From assembly GCA_022839105.1 (NCBI GenBank), contig JALHDH010000004.1, forward strand, positions 8,653 to 72,652: 64,000 nucleotides of DNA. Direction: 5' to 3'. A program made the position numbers and the translations under genes. Positions 25,801-34,344 of the stretch are shown one piece after another (the stretch's first letter is position 1; each line of letters begins with the position of its first letter). The notes beneath the pieces are model-generated. The model did no database searches. It saw nothing but the letters and a program-made list of their open reading frames with translations, and was not told the DNA's origin. The DNA comes from a bacterium. Lineage in GTDB: Bacteria > Vulcanimicrobiota > Xenobia > Xenobiales > Xenobiaceae.

Positions 25801-26630
25801 TCCACAACCCTCGAGGTCAGCGCACCGGCCTCCATGTCGGCGAAGAGGGCGAAGGCCATCAAGGCGTGAAGCGAGACGATCCGGCCCGAAGCCTCCAGGA
25901 GCCTGTGCACCGCCTGCACGCCTGGATGCACCAGTTCCTGGTGGGGGCGCGTGCGCAGCTTGAGGGCCCGGATGGCCTCCGCGGCCTGCGGGGTGGCCCG
26001 CCCCTTGAGGCTCTTGAGGATGTCCAGGGCCGTGCGACGCTTCTGGGTGATGGCCCGGAGGAAGGCCGTCATCTGGGCTACGGGAGGGACCGAGAGGAAG
26101 ACGGGCCTCTGGTCGACCACCTCCTCGAAGTCCAGCACGTCGATCCGCTGGTGGAGTTCCACCACGTAGCGGAACTCGTTCTCGCCCTCGCAGAAGAGGA
26201 ACTCCAGAAGGCGCGTGTCGGGGGGAAGCTTGCCCTGGCCAGCCCGGGTCAGTTCCAGGTCCTGCCCGGGCTCGACCCCCCGAGGCAGGTGCAAGGTCAC
26301 CTTGATCTGGACCCGCTCCCCCCCCGCCAGGGCCAGCGGGATTCCCACCACCACCCGACGACCCGCGGCCGCCTCCACCTGGGTGAACTTGGAGAGCGAT
26401 CCGGCCAGGCTGGCCGGAAGCGAGAAGAGCCTGCGGGGATTCAGGGTGGAGTAGAAATCCAGGAACCGGCCGTCTCGAGGCACGACCCGAAGCCGCGCCT
26501 CGGGGGAGGAGACCTCCTCGGAGACGCTCGGCGAAGCCTCCGTCCCCGGGGCGCCCTGGCGCTCCCGCAGCAGACGGACGAGGCTTCCGACCTCCATGGT
26601 CCAATAACTGGTGGGCTTCTCGTCAGACAT
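22860..26630 (-). CDS. Very large soluble protein of unknown function with HEAT-like segment
   Basis: I do not recognise this 1256-residue protein. Start ATG 26630 is preceded by GTGGGAG; an in-frame ATG lies 36 bp upstream. No signal peptide or transmembrane helix is seen, so it is probably cytoplasmic. The sequence is rich in Glu and Leu. Residues about 760-840 look like HEAT repeats (PDPSIRAMALRLLATAEEV, ADPEPAVGRAAAEGLLRLC). An early part (about 70-200) looks beta-rich and may resemble a PilZ-like or CheW-like fold, which I cannot confirm. A Pro/Glu-rich linker (about 1180-1215) separates a short C-terminal helix region. It lies 40 bp downstream of thrS on the same strand. Confidence 0.7.
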   Translation of the reverse strand: MSDEKPTSYWTMEVGSLVRLLRERQGAPGTEASPSVSEEVSSPEARLRVVPRDGRFLDFYSTLNPRRLFSLPASLAGSLSKFTQVEAAAGRRVVVGIPLALAGGERVQIKVTLHLPRGVEPGQDLELTRAGQGKLPPDTRLLEFLFCEGENEFRYVVELHQRIDVLDFEEVVDQRPVFLSVPPVAQMTAFLRAITQKRRTALDILKSLKGRATPQAAEAIRALKLRTRPHQELVHPGVQAVHRLLEASGRIVSLHALMAFALFADMEAGALTSRVVEESEEIPITADAILLVAEHFGLELEPAAWASEFPFLEESLESVRARSTQDALIQVREKLRQQRDRRTPLEILEQIAQESNSRRAAAFAEGLKQRLPEGRIGLNDEQLALLALLSAAGRRYQANTLVALCLFVDAEVGFLSEADLENLSRSSETVDTSMYAMVAVAGAFEVQLRGLVLEESEQEPISRSLPALVGQAQAGLLGGFRVPGRAGHHWHWIRSPEEANHALEDGELEFTRMVLGAFPILDQLSEPDLAVLAESGHDLVAVFQSDLDRSLVWRRLGSIRDGEWRSPASEGRRTSFSFVEGFSAFHFSRLVLAGLKKVEDEELVGCRRVVAVYLDNRQNRHFRCLELVESTRDLEPPANSGLEWSHQVVWFPEASGLPGIMRELGQDALLGRTDTLSTELRNLEWIHEALWQVLTRPTDHQSLMARPDLLERIRKTLWSSPARDILAGLIDARTHDDLNKNLRETRRFDFRLYRPLLEGGAGREQLEFAGLRIMYEMCRSELVGSEGYFKHYDATRFRAVIHNRLMEMLDSPDPSIRAMALRLLATAEEVPDSSVRLVVEYELSRGLADPEPAVGRAAAEGLLRLCLMDKVPLPEMVDLVHLAPDELPEAAEEEPLSEIPGLEAEELRRVENEIRNWFKSLKTSDPKRAATLALADPEGNLRAELLKPLVEVMAALNCACRQDGSLFKRRYFTMISSRELEQLRGAWLDSWKVMALSLGRRLAELVAEENPAELFLDYHFFIEDHAAELKNELGASPYLTGPDLPRTLYHLPPGESVGVFRRRESSFVSEVLEESRFFLDLAELLATTGSQQVRVLRLAKVGGMALEDLESHLPAFTLSRPADLRTAEVFQLHRVRFSPLLHELAFLREQVGQEERDLQDLQALLALFHGRKAAASLPRPGSAEEQPAPIEEPQPSPEETGPAPAPEVSEAREESSRDGIRSLATEIAQAFGMPEETERQVLNMLMVVGRRSLYDL

Positions 26631-26670
26631 TCGGCTCCCACCCGGACCGCGTCCGGGCCCAGGCATGGTT

Positions 26671-28500
26671 TCAGGCTTGGGGAAGCTCCACGTCCGGGAA
26701 GTTGTCCATGATCCTGTGCTGGCGCATCCGGGTGAGGATGCTGCGGAATTCGGCGAAGGGCAGCCCCCGCTGGTCCGGAAGGCAATAGCGCCTCCAGGTG
26801 ACCGAGGAGGTCTCCTGCTCCTTGCCGCCGACCACCAGGACGTTGGGAATCTTGGCCGTGGCCGCCTGGCGGATCTTCTTGTTCAGGCTGTCCGGACCCA
26901 GGTCCGCCTCGGCCCGGAACAGGTCCTGCCTGAGCTCGGCAGCCAGACGCTCGGCATACTCTCCGAAGTTCTCGACGTGGACCGGGATCACCCGAACCTG
27001 GAGGGGGGCCATCCAAGTCGGGAAGGCGCCCTTGAAATGCTCCATCAGGAAAGCCAAGAAGCGCTCATGGGTCCCCAGGGGCGCCCGGTGGATGCAGTAG
27101 GGGGTGTGCATCTCCCCATCCGGACCGATATAGGTCAGGCCGAAGCGCTCGGGCACCGCGAAGTCGAGCTGATTGGTCGAGGCGGTCTCCTCCCGGCCCA
27201 CCACGTTGCGGATCTGGAAGTCCACCTTGGGCCCGTAGAAGGCCGCTTCGCCAAGGGCCTCCTCATACTCGATGTCCATGCCGTCCATGACCCGACGGAT
27301 GGCCTCCTCGGATTGCCGCCAGGCCTCGGCGTTCTGGACGTACTTCGCCGTGTTTTCAGGATCGTGCAGCGAAAGCCTCATCCAGTAGCGGGAGATCCGG
27401 AACATGTCGTAATAGCGGCGATGCAACTCCAGGACGGCGCTGAACTCGTCCTCCAGTTGCTCGGGAGTGCAGTAGATGTGGGCGTCGTTCATGCACATCC
27501 CGCGCACCCTCAACAATCCCGCCAGGGTTCCCGAGGGCTCGTAGCGATAGACCTGGCCGTACTCCGCCAGACGCAGGGGGAGTTCGCGGTAGGACCGGGG
27601 CCGGTGACCGAAGACCAGGTGATGGAAGGGGCAATTCATCGGCTTGAGGTAGTAGTTCTGCCCCTCATCCAGGGCCATGGGCGGGAACATGCCCTCCTTG
27701 TAGTAAGGCAGGTGGCCGGAGGTATAGAAGAGCTGCTCGGAGGTCAGGTGGGGGGTGACCACCCTCTGGTAGCCCTCCCTCTGCTCCCACTCCCGGGCCA
27801 TGGCCTCCAGCTCGTCGCGCAGGACGGTCCCGTTGGGAAGCCAGAGGGGCAGCCCGGCGCCGACCTGATCGGAGATCATGAAGAGCTCGAGCTCCTTGCC
27901 GAGCTTGCGGTGATCGAATTTCTTGGCCTCCTCGCGCTGGCGGAGGAACTCCTTGAGATCCTTCTTGCTGGCAAAGGCCAGCCCGTAGATCCGGGTCAGC
28001 ATCTCGCGCTTCTGGTCCCCGCGCCAGTAGGCGCCGGCCACCGCGTCCAGGGCGAAGCAGTCCGGAGGGATCTGGGAACCCTTCTCGACATGGGGCCCGG
28101 CGCACAGGTCCACGAAGGGTCCGCTCTGGTAGAGGCTGATCTCCTCGCCGCGCCCGGCGAGTTCACGGATATACTCCGCCTTCAGGGCCTCGCCGGCAGC
28201 CTCGAACTCGGCCACGGCCTGCTCCGGGGGGACCAGACGCCGCTCGAAGGGCTGGTCCTCGGCCAGGATGCGGCGCATCTCGGCCTCCACCTGGGCCAGG
28301 GCCTCGGCATCAAAGGCCTCTGGGAACTGGAAATCATAGTAGAAACCGTTCTCGACCGGCGGACCGAAGCCCAGATGGGTGCCGGGATACAGCTTCTGCA
28401 CGGCCTGCGCCAGGACGTGGGCCAGCGAGTGGCGTCTCTTGTAGAGCGGGTTGTCCCCCTTCTCCTGGGCGTCCATCCCTGCATACACCTGCCTGGCCAT
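26671..28500 (-). CDS. thrS: Threonyl-tRNA synthetase lacking the TGS domain
   Basis: The 609-residue protein begins directly with the editing domain (RRHSLAHVLAQAV with His24/His28, and DLCAGPHVE). It continues with the class II catalytic core: motif 2 YRYEPSGTLAGLLRVRGM, the zinc-cysteine motif KPMNCPFHH, motif 3 HRAPLGTHERFLAFL, and the anticodon-binding domain (PLQVRVIPV..., NVLVVGGKEQE). It charges tRNA-Thr and clears Ser-tRNA-Thr. The usual N-terminal TGS domain (about 60 residues) is absent; no in-frame extension before 28500 restores it. No T-box leader was recognised in the 108 bp upstream. Confidence 0.95.
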   Translation of the reverse strand: MARQVYAGMDAQEKGDNPLYKRRHSLAHVLAQAVQKLYPGTHLGFGPPVENGFYYDFQFPEAFDAEALAQVEAEMRRILAEDQPFERRLVPPEQAVAEFEAAGEALKAEYIRELAGRGEEISLYQSGPFVDLCAGPHVEKGSQIPPDCFALDAVAGAYWRGDQKREMLTRIYGLAFASKKDLKEFLRQREEAKKFDHRKLGKELELFMISDQVGAGLPLWLPNGTVLRDELEAMAREWEQREGYQRVVTPHLTSEQLFYTSGHLPYYKEGMFPPMALDEGQNYYLKPMNCPFHHLVFGHRPRSYRELPLRLAEYGQVYRYEPSGTLAGLLRVRGMCMNDAHIYCTPEQLEDEFSAVLELHRRYYDMFRISRYWMRLSLHDPENTAKYVQNAEAWRQSEEAIRRVMDGMDIEYEEALGEAAFYGPKVDFQIRNVVGREETASTNQLDFAVPERFGLTYIGPDGEMHTPYCIHRAPLGTHERFLAFLMEHFKGAFPTWMAPLQVRVIPVHVENFGEYAERLAAELRQDLFRAEADLGPDSLNKKIRQAATAKIPNVLVVGGKEQETSSVTWRRYCLPDQRGLPFAEFRSILTRMRQHRIMDNFPDVELPQA

Positions 28501-28608
28501 ACTCTGAGCACCTGCCGTCCTTGAAATCGCGGTCCGCGGAATGCCGGGAACCGGCCCGCAACCTTCTCCTTGACCCCGTGGGAACCTGCATGCCGGGGCG
28601 TTCGGGAC

Positions 28609-30231
28609 TCAGGGGGGGACCTGGAGGCCAGGCTCCGATTCCGGCTCCCCGCCAGCCTCCAGCTCCTCCAGCAGCAGGTTGACCACCTCCACCTCGTCCA
28701 GGCGATCCAACCAGCGCAAGGCCTTGCGGGCCAGGTGGGTGGCTCCCAGTTGGCGCGCCAGGACGAGGCACTCGTGCAGATGATAGACGGCCTGTTCGGG
28801 GTCCTGGGTCTCGGCGTGGAGTTGCCCCAGCTCGTAGCGGGCCCGTGCCAGGGCTCCGGTGGGTCCAGCCTCGGCCAGGATTCTCAGGGCCTCCAGGTAG
28901 GCTTCCTGGGCCTCGCTCCACCTCTGCCGCAGCCGGAGCAGGGTGCCGGTGAGCAGCCAGATGCGGGCCCGATCCGAGTCCGGGCTGTCGGCGTGCAGCT
29001 CCTCGCGCGAGCGACGCAGGCTTTCTTCGGCCTCCGGGAGCCTTCCCCAATCCAACCAGACCTCCGCCAGATCCAGGTGGACCTGCATCGCCAGGGCCCG
29101 ATCCTGCAAGCGCAGGAAACTCTCCAGGGCCTCCTCCAGGCAGCGTCGGGCCTCGGCCAGGTCGCCCCGAGCCCGCAAGGACAGGCCCAGATTCCGCCTG
29201 GCAAAGGCCAGGGCTCGGGAGTTTCCGAATCTTCGGCACAAGGCCACGTCGCGACGATGCAGATCCACGGCCTGAAGGTAGTCCTCCCGGCTCAGGTGCA
29301 CCGCTCCCAGCTTGCCGTAGACCGCGGCCAGTTCGGCATCCGCTCCCAGCTCTTCGCAGGTCCAGCGAGCCTTCTCCAGGAAGAGCAGGGCATCGTCCAG
29401 GCGCCCCATCTCAAGACATGTCTGCCCCAGCGAGTTGTAGACGCGGGCCCGGCCCAACGGCATCCGGTTGAGGAGGTACACCCGCAGGGCCCGGCGCAGA
29501 TGGCTCAGGGCCTCGCGGTAGCGTCCCCGGACCGACCACAGGACCCCCATCAGCCGCCAGGTCTCGGCCTCGATCTCGGACTCGGGCCCCCAACGGGCCA
29601 GGATCTCCAGGCTCTGCAGGTAGCGCTCGCGCGCCAGTTCGGCCTGCCTCTCGCGAAAGGCCGCCAGGCCCAGTTGGGTCAGGGCGGTGGCCCGCAACAA
29701 CCCGGATTCCGAGTCCCGCACCGACTCGGGAAGGATCTCCAGGACGCGGCGCAGGGATTCCCCCCCGGAGCGATGCTCGCCCATCCGGGCCTGGAGGGCC
29801 CCCAGGCTGGTCAGGACCCGGGCCTTCTCCAGGGGAGTTCCCAGAGCCTCGGCCAGGGTCAGGGCATTCTCCAGGCTCGAGAGGGCCTCGCCGTACTCGC
29901 CGTAGATCGCGTGGACCTGCGCCAGGACCACCAGGGCCCGGAGGATCAGGCCCGAATCGGACAGATCGTCCCGGACCGCAAGAACCCGATCCAGTTCGCC
30001 CAAGGCGGGCTGGAAACGGCCCAGGGCCACGAAGAGCTCGGCGCGCCGGTTGCGCAGAAGGGCCTTCTCCTCGGCGAGGCCCGGCCGGGAATCCATCTCC
30101 AGCAGGATCTCCAGGGCCCGGCCGTGCAGATCGATGGCCCGCTCGTAGTCCCGTGCCGTGGCGTGATCGGCTGCCAGGGCCACCAGGTCTTGAACCTGCG
30201 GACAGGATTCCGGGGAAAGGTAGAGCGTCAT
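28609..30231 (-). CDS. Tetratricopeptide-repeat protein
   Basis: Starting at ATG 30231 (GAGG upstream), the 540-residue protein is almost entirely TPR helices from about residue 15 to 525, with some twelve repeats of the pattern ALxxLGxLYxxxGxYxxAL (for example YNSLGQTCLEMGRLDDALLFLEKA). No enzymatic domain, signal peptide or membrane segment is visible. It resembles the free-standing TPR part of MalT/SARP-type regulators without the DNA-binding domain. It probably scaffolds protein interactions. It is divergent from the ABC-2-like permease gene at 30416. Confidence 0.85.
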   Translation of the reverse strand: MTLYLSPESCPQVQDLVALAADHATARDYERAIDLHGRALEILLEMDSRPGLAEEKALLRNRRAELFVALGRFQPALGELDRVLAVRDDLSDSGLILRALVVLAQVHAIYGEYGEALSSLENALTLAEALGTPLEKARVLTSLGALQARMGEHRSGGESLRRVLEILPESVRDSESGLLRATALTQLGLAAFRERQAELARERYLQSLEILARWGPESEIEAETWRLMGVLWSVRGRYREALSHLRRALRVYLLNRMPLGRARVYNSLGQTCLEMGRLDDALLFLEKARWTCEELGADAELAAVYGKLGAVHLSREDYLQAVDLHRRDVALCRRFGNSRALAFARRNLGLSLRARGDLAEARRCLEEALESFLRLQDRALAMQVHLDLAEVWLDWGRLPEAEESLRRSREELHADSPDSDRARIWLLTGTLLRLRQRWSEAQEAYLEALRILAEAGPTGALARARYELGQLHAETQDPEQAVYHLHECLVLARQLGATHLARKALRWLDRLDEVEVVNLLLEELEAGGEPESEPGLQVPP

Positions 30232-30334
30232 GGAGCCTCGAGCGGGTGGGGCGTGGGCCTGCCGCCCTCGAGACCGGTTCCCGATCCTGAAAGGGAACTC
30301 CTCCAGCCGCTGCGGCCCGAACCAGCCGAGCCGC

Positions 30335-30363
30335 AGCATGAAAGCGGGGAGATCAGGTATAAT
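30335..30363 (+). promoter_or_regulatory. Possible promoter upstream of the ABC-2-like permease gene
   Basis: A perfect -10 hexamer TATAAT sits at 30358-30363, 52 bp before the ATG. The -35 position (17 bp upstream, 30335-30340) is a poor match, so activity may need a regulator. Confidence 0.3.
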
Positions 30364-30415
30364 CCAAGTAGCGGCCGGATTCCGGCTGACAGGACGAAAC
30401 AGGTGAAGCCCGACC

Positions 30416-31486
30416 ATGATCCCGCGCGAGATGATCGCCCACCCCCTGCTCCTCAAGGAGCTCGCCAGCCAGGCGCGCCGCCCCGGTCGCCGGGGCTGGA
30501 CCTATCCCGGCCCGGGCTGGTTCCTGGTGGCCACCCTGGTCCCGGCCCTTCTCTACATGCTGCAGGAAGATCCGTCGGCGGCCCGCTCCTTCTTCCTCGC
30601 CTCCGCCCTCTTCGGGCTGTGGCTCCTGGCGCTGCGCTCAGGCCTGTACACGGCCACCTCGATGGCCTCGGACATCCGCCAGGGCACGTTCTCGGTCCTT
30701 CTCTCCACGCCCTTGACCGTACCCGGAGCCACGGCAGCCAAGCTGACGGCCTGCCTGCTCCCGCTGTGGCTGGAGGTCCTGGTGGCCCTCCCGGCCGCGC
30801 TGCTGGTCTATTCCTGGTTCGGTGAGGCCCCCGTCGACCTGATCCTGGCCGTGACCGCCTTCCAACTGCTGGTCTCCTTGATGTCTGCAGGCTTCGGCCT
30901 GTGGTTGGGGAGTCTTCTGGGGGAGCCGGAACGCGCGGCCGGGACGGTCCGGGCCCTGGCCCTGGTCGCCCTCCCCGGGACCCTGCTGGCCACCCGCCTG
31001 GTTCCAGGTTCGCTGGTCTTGGCAGGCCTGATGCTGTGGGCCCTGCTGGTCTGGATCCCCCGGATCCGCCCCAACCAGGCCATCCCCAGCAGCGTCCTGG
31101 CCCTGATCCTGCTGCTGCTGCTGCCCTTCCTGCCGATCATGTCCACCCTGGGACGGGATCTCCGGGACCTGGATCTGAACCAGATCCACCCCATGCACGC
31201 CGTCCAGAGCCTGGCGCTCCCCGACCTGACCGATCCCTCCACCCTGGACCTTCTTGAAGGGGATCCGGACTTCGAAGAGCTCAGGGCCCGGGGGTCCAGG
31301 CACTTCGAGTCCTCCCGGGACTACCTGGCCCTGCGCGTCGGGGCCGACCGGTTGCTCCAGCAGCGCCTGGAACTGGCCCATCGCCAGGCAGGGCTGCAGC
31401 GCCTGCTCCTGCTGGGCCTGATCTACGGGTTGGCCAGCCTTCTCTTGATCCACTTCGCCGTGAATCGCGCCCGGACAAGCCGATAG
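30416..31486 (+). CDS. ABC-2-type transporter permease-like membrane protein
   Basis: The 356-residue protein has the opening PREMIAHPLLLKELASQARRP, typical of ABC-2 permeases and gliding-type permeases, and about seven hydrophobic helices. A cytoplasmic segment MASDIRQGTFSVLLSTPLTVPG matches the conserved (T)x(E)R..GTLelLL-type region of these permeases. A soluble loop of about 90 residues (230-325) precedes the last helix. No ATPase gene is adjacent, so its partner must be elsewhere. The next gene follows 23 bp later on the same strand. Confidence 0.7.
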   Translation: MIPREMIAHPLLLKELASQARRPGRRGWTYPGPGWFLVATLVPALLYMLQEDPSAARSFFLASALFGLWLLALRSGLYTATSMASDIRQGTFSVLLSTPLTVPGATAAKLTACLLPLWLEVLVALPAALLVYSWFGEAPVDLILAVTAFQLLVSLMSAGFGLWLGSLLGEPERAAGTVRALALVALPGTLLATRLVPGSLVLAGLMLWALLVWIPRIRPNQAIPSSVLALILLLLLPFLPIMSTLGRDLRDLDLNQIHPMHAVQSLALPDLTDPSTLDLLEGDPDFEELRARGSRHFESSRDYLALRVGADRLLQQRLELAHRQAGLQRLLLLGLIYGLASLLLIHFAVNRARTSR

Positions 31487-31509
31487 ACCTCAAGACTGGG
31501 AGGACACAC

Positions 31510-32298
31510 GTGGGCAACCCCTTCACCCCCGACCCGACCACGCCCAAGGGGCACGGGAAGTACGTCGAGCGAGCCCAGTTCCTGGGTGAGGCCGGCCGCC
31601 GCATCCGCTCCGAGCAGGACCCCGAGGAGTTCCGCTCCCTCCTGGAAGGGAAGATCCACAAAGAGAAGAGGGTCTCGGACCCCCTCGAGCCCGAGGATCT
31701 CCAGACCCTCCAGGACGCCGCCCGACCCGGAGCCAGCGCCCTCGGGGCGACCTCGGATCTGCGCCAGGAAGCCACCCGGCTGGAGGCCCGACGCGAGGAG
31801 TCCGGCCGCGAGGAAGCCGAGAAGAGGCTGGGCTCCTGGCACGGCCCCAGCGCCTTTGCCGGGCTTCCGGCGGCGGCCTCCCTGGGCCTGCTGAATGCGG
31901 CCCAGGTCCAGCAGGGCGACCGCCCTCGAGGGGGCAACCGGGCCTCCCTGCGCGTGGAGATCTCCCCGGGAGAGGCCCGAGTCGACCCCGAGCTGATCCA
32001 GGGCCTGCTCGACGCCGGTCTGCGCCGCCCGCTCTCCGGATTGGAGGATCCTCGTCTGGCCAGCGCCCCTCCCCAGCTTCCCGCCGAGGAGGGCTGGCGG
32101 ACCGCCCCGACGGGCAAGGGGGTGGCCATCCACTGGGAAGGTCCCGGCCGAAGCGCCTACCAGCGGCTGGAGTGGTCCGAGGCCAGCCTGATCCTGGAGA
32201 CCGCCGCCGGCTCGAAACTGCAGGCCCTGGAGAGGCAGGGCGCGCAGATCTTCGTCCGTCACTCCTCCCGGGAGGCCCCTCCGGCCTTTCCGGTCTGA
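31510..32298 (+). CDS. Hypothetical soluble protein
   Basis: I do not recognise this 262-residue protein. It starts at GTG 31510 with a good GGGAGGA site. The N-terminal half is charged and helical, and the C-terminal half (from about residue 145) seems more beta-rich (ASLRVEISPGEARVD, SLILETAAGSKLQALE). No signal peptide or membrane segment is seen. It may be co-transcribed with the permease gene. Its last 40 bp overlap the convergent membrane-protein gene. Confidence 0.65.
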   Translation: MGNPFTPDPTTPKGHGKYVERAQFLGEAGRRIRSEQDPEEFRSLLEGKIHKEKRVSDPLEPEDLQTLQDAARPGASALGATSDLRQEATRLEARREESGREEAEKRLGSWHGPSAFAGLPAAASLGLLNAAQVQQGDRPRGGNRASLRVEISPGEARVDPELIQGLLDAGLRRPLSGLEDPRLASAPPQLPAEEGWRTAPTGKGVAIHWEGPGRSAYQRLEWSEASLILETAAGSKLQALERQGAQIFVRHSSREAPPAFPV

Positions 32299-34232
32299 TC
32301 CTTCGGCGCGGAGGGCTCGGGGAGAGGCTCGAGCCTGAAGACCACCAGACCGTCGGCAAAGCGGGCGGGCTCTCCCAGGATCGGGATCAGGGCCTCTTCG
32401 ATCTGCTCCTGGCTGGGGCCGACCAGGAGCCCGGTGTGCAGGACCAGGTAACCGAAGCCCATGGCGCGCAGCTTGAGGGCCCCTTCCCGCAAGCGCTGCC
32501 TGGCCTTGACGGACCGCGCGGCTCCGGTCTGGGCGTTGCGCACCTCTTCCATGAAGGGGTTCCGCGCCACCTCGGGGCTGAGCACGCCGCTGGTCCGGTA
32601 GGGGATGGCCCGGTGGTGCACGGTCTGGTAATAGAAGAATTCACCCGGCAGCAACAGGCTCTCGGGCCTCTCGAAGGGATAGTCGATCAGGCCGTGATCT
32701 TCGGGATCGGCGGCCACCATCTCGTAGAAGGCCGGAACCGAGGCCGGACTGGTGGGAAGCGGCCAGGGCGCCGGCGAGAGCAGCGCCACCTCCAACACCA
32801 CGGCTCCCGCCACCAGAACCGAGAGGCCCAGCGCATCCCAACGCCCGAGATCCCTCAAGAGCCCGCGCAATCCGAAGGCCGCCAGGATCCCCAGGGCCAG
32901 GAGGCTCAGGGCCAGGAAGCGGAAGGGGATGGCCACCTTGTGGAACATCGGGAAGAGCCAGTACATGGCATGGTAGAAGGGGCTGAAGAACCCGTGGGAC
33001 GAGAAATCCGAGAAGGTGACCACCGGCCCCAACGAGAGCGCCAGGAAGAAGAGCCCCACGGTCAGCCAGTAGGTCAGGGCGGATCGATCCCGCGGCTCCA
33101 GACCGGGGCGGCGCCTCCAGGCCAGGATGGCCAGGCCCAGGGCCACCCAGCCCAGGTAGTGGACCCGGGTCAGGCGATCGATGGTGACCGTGACCGTGGC
33201 GTTTCCCTTGCCCGGGAGGAAGAAGCCCGCCAGGTTGGTATGGTTGTGGAATCCCCGGACGCCTCGAGCGCTGACGCTCCAAGGCGAGTTGCTCCCCAGG
33301 AAGTCCTGGAAGCGCAGGAGGGATCGGCTGGGAGCCTTGTCCGGCATCACGATGTTGGCCGGATCGCTGACCACCAGTTGGAAGACCAGGGCGAACGGGA
33401 AGACCAGGCAGGTCCCCAGGGCCAGGGCCGCGACGGTCCGGAACACGGGATCGCGCGCGTCCAGAAGGGCCCGGATCAGACGGGTGCGGACCTCCAGGAA
33501 GAAGGATTCCCGCTGCCTCCAGGTCCGCAGCCTCCAGCGCAAGGGGCCCGGCGCCAGGAAGACCCCCGCCGCTCGAAAGGCCAGCAGGAAGGCGGCGTAC
33601 ACCACGAGGAACTGACCGTAGTACCAGCACGAGAAGGTGGTCAGGAAGAAGAAGAGCCCGGTGGCCAGAAGGTCGCGGAACCTCCGGGCCTCCACCGAGC
33701 GGTGCATGAACAGGATGCACAAGGGCATCCAGGCCGTGTTGAGGGTCTCGGTCACCCCACTGGTCACCGGGTAGGCCAGGACATAGGCCGAGAGCCCGTA
33801 CACCGCTCCCGCCACCAGGGCCGCCGGCCCGTTCCGGACCACGTGCCGGGCCAGGGCCCAGGCCGCCATGCAGCCGGCCCAGAGGTTCCCGACGATCAGC
33901 AGGTTGTAGGCGGTGACCAGAGGGAAGACCCCCAGGAGCAGGCCCACCACCAGGCAGTTGAAGGGGTCGGCCACGAAGAGGTAGCCACCGGCGGGAGCGT
34001 TCACCAGCCGGCAGAACAAGGGAAGGGCTCCCTGGATCAGCGAATCGCGCACCCACCAGTGCCCCCAGGCATGCTTCCAGAAGTCCCCATAGGAGTCTCC
34101 CAGGAAGCGCTCGGTGAAGACCTGGGCCACAGGCCAGGTGGCCACCAGCACCAGGAAGAGGTAGAGGAGCGCGGCCAGGAGCCAGCCTTCCAGCCACGAG
34201 AAGCGGGGCCGGTCTTGAGGGGTCGGATTCAT
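32259..34232 (-). CDS. Multispan membrane protein, GT-C/YfhO-like
   Basis: Starting at ATG 34232, the 657-residue protein has about 12 hydrophobic helices followed by a soluble C-terminal domain of about 130 residues. The first periplasmic loop holds GDSYGDFWKHAWGHWW, reminiscent of the acidic motif of GT-C glycosyltransferases. The overall layout resembles YfhO-type and other lipid-sugar-dependent transferases. It is related in layout and N-terminal sequence to the protein at 35169. No donor-lipid synthase is adjacent, so the substrate is unknown. Its 3' end overlaps the convergent gene by 40 bp. Confidence 0.72.
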   Translation of the reverse strand: MNPTPQDRPRFSWLEGWLLAALLYLFLVLVATWPVAQVFTERFLGDSYGDFWKHAWGHWWVRDSLIQGALPLFCRLVNAPAGGYLFVADPFNCLVVGLLLGVFPLVTAYNLLIVGNLWAGCMAAWALARHVVRNGPAALVAGAVYGLSAYVLAYPVTSGVTETLNTAWMPLCILFMHRSVEARRFRDLLATGLFFFLTTFSCWYYGQFLVVYAAFLLAFRAAGVFLAPGPLRWRLRTWRQRESFFLEVRTRLIRALLDARDPVFRTVAALALGTCLVFPFALVFQLVVSDPANIVMPDKAPSRSLLRFQDFLGSNSPWSVSARGVRGFHNHTNLAGFFLPGKGNATVTVTIDRLTRVHYLGWVALGLAILAWRRRPGLEPRDRSALTYWLTVGLFFLALSLGPVVTFSDFSSHGFFSPFYHAMYWLFPMFHKVAIPFRFLALSLLALGILAAFGLRGLLRDLGRWDALGLSVLVAGAVVLEVALLSPAPWPLPTSPASVPAFYEMVAADPEDHGLIDYPFERPESLLLPGEFFYYQTVHHRAIPYRTSGVLSPEVARNPFMEEVRNAQTGAARSVKARQRLREGALKLRAMGFGYLVLHTGLLVGPSQEQIEEALIPILGEPARFADGLVVFRLEPLPEPSAPKDQTGKAGGASREE

Positions 34233-34344
34233 CGAAGCCCATCGTAGCAGGCCGCCCCCCTCCGATTCAATGAGGAACCCTTCCTGCAGGCGCCCCGGAC
34301 CTGGGCGAAAAGGGACCGCCCGGGCCTCGGGGAATGAGGCCCCC

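Noticed and set aside
23556..26711. A 1051-codon plus-strand open frame opposite the 1256-residue protein
   Set aside because: The composition is antisense-like (His/Gln/Gly-rich) and there is no ribosome site or motif; the minus-strand frame has a good start and natural composition.
26611..28524. Plus-strand open frame opposite thrS
   Set aside because: thrS is unmistakable on the minus strand; the opposite frame has no motif.
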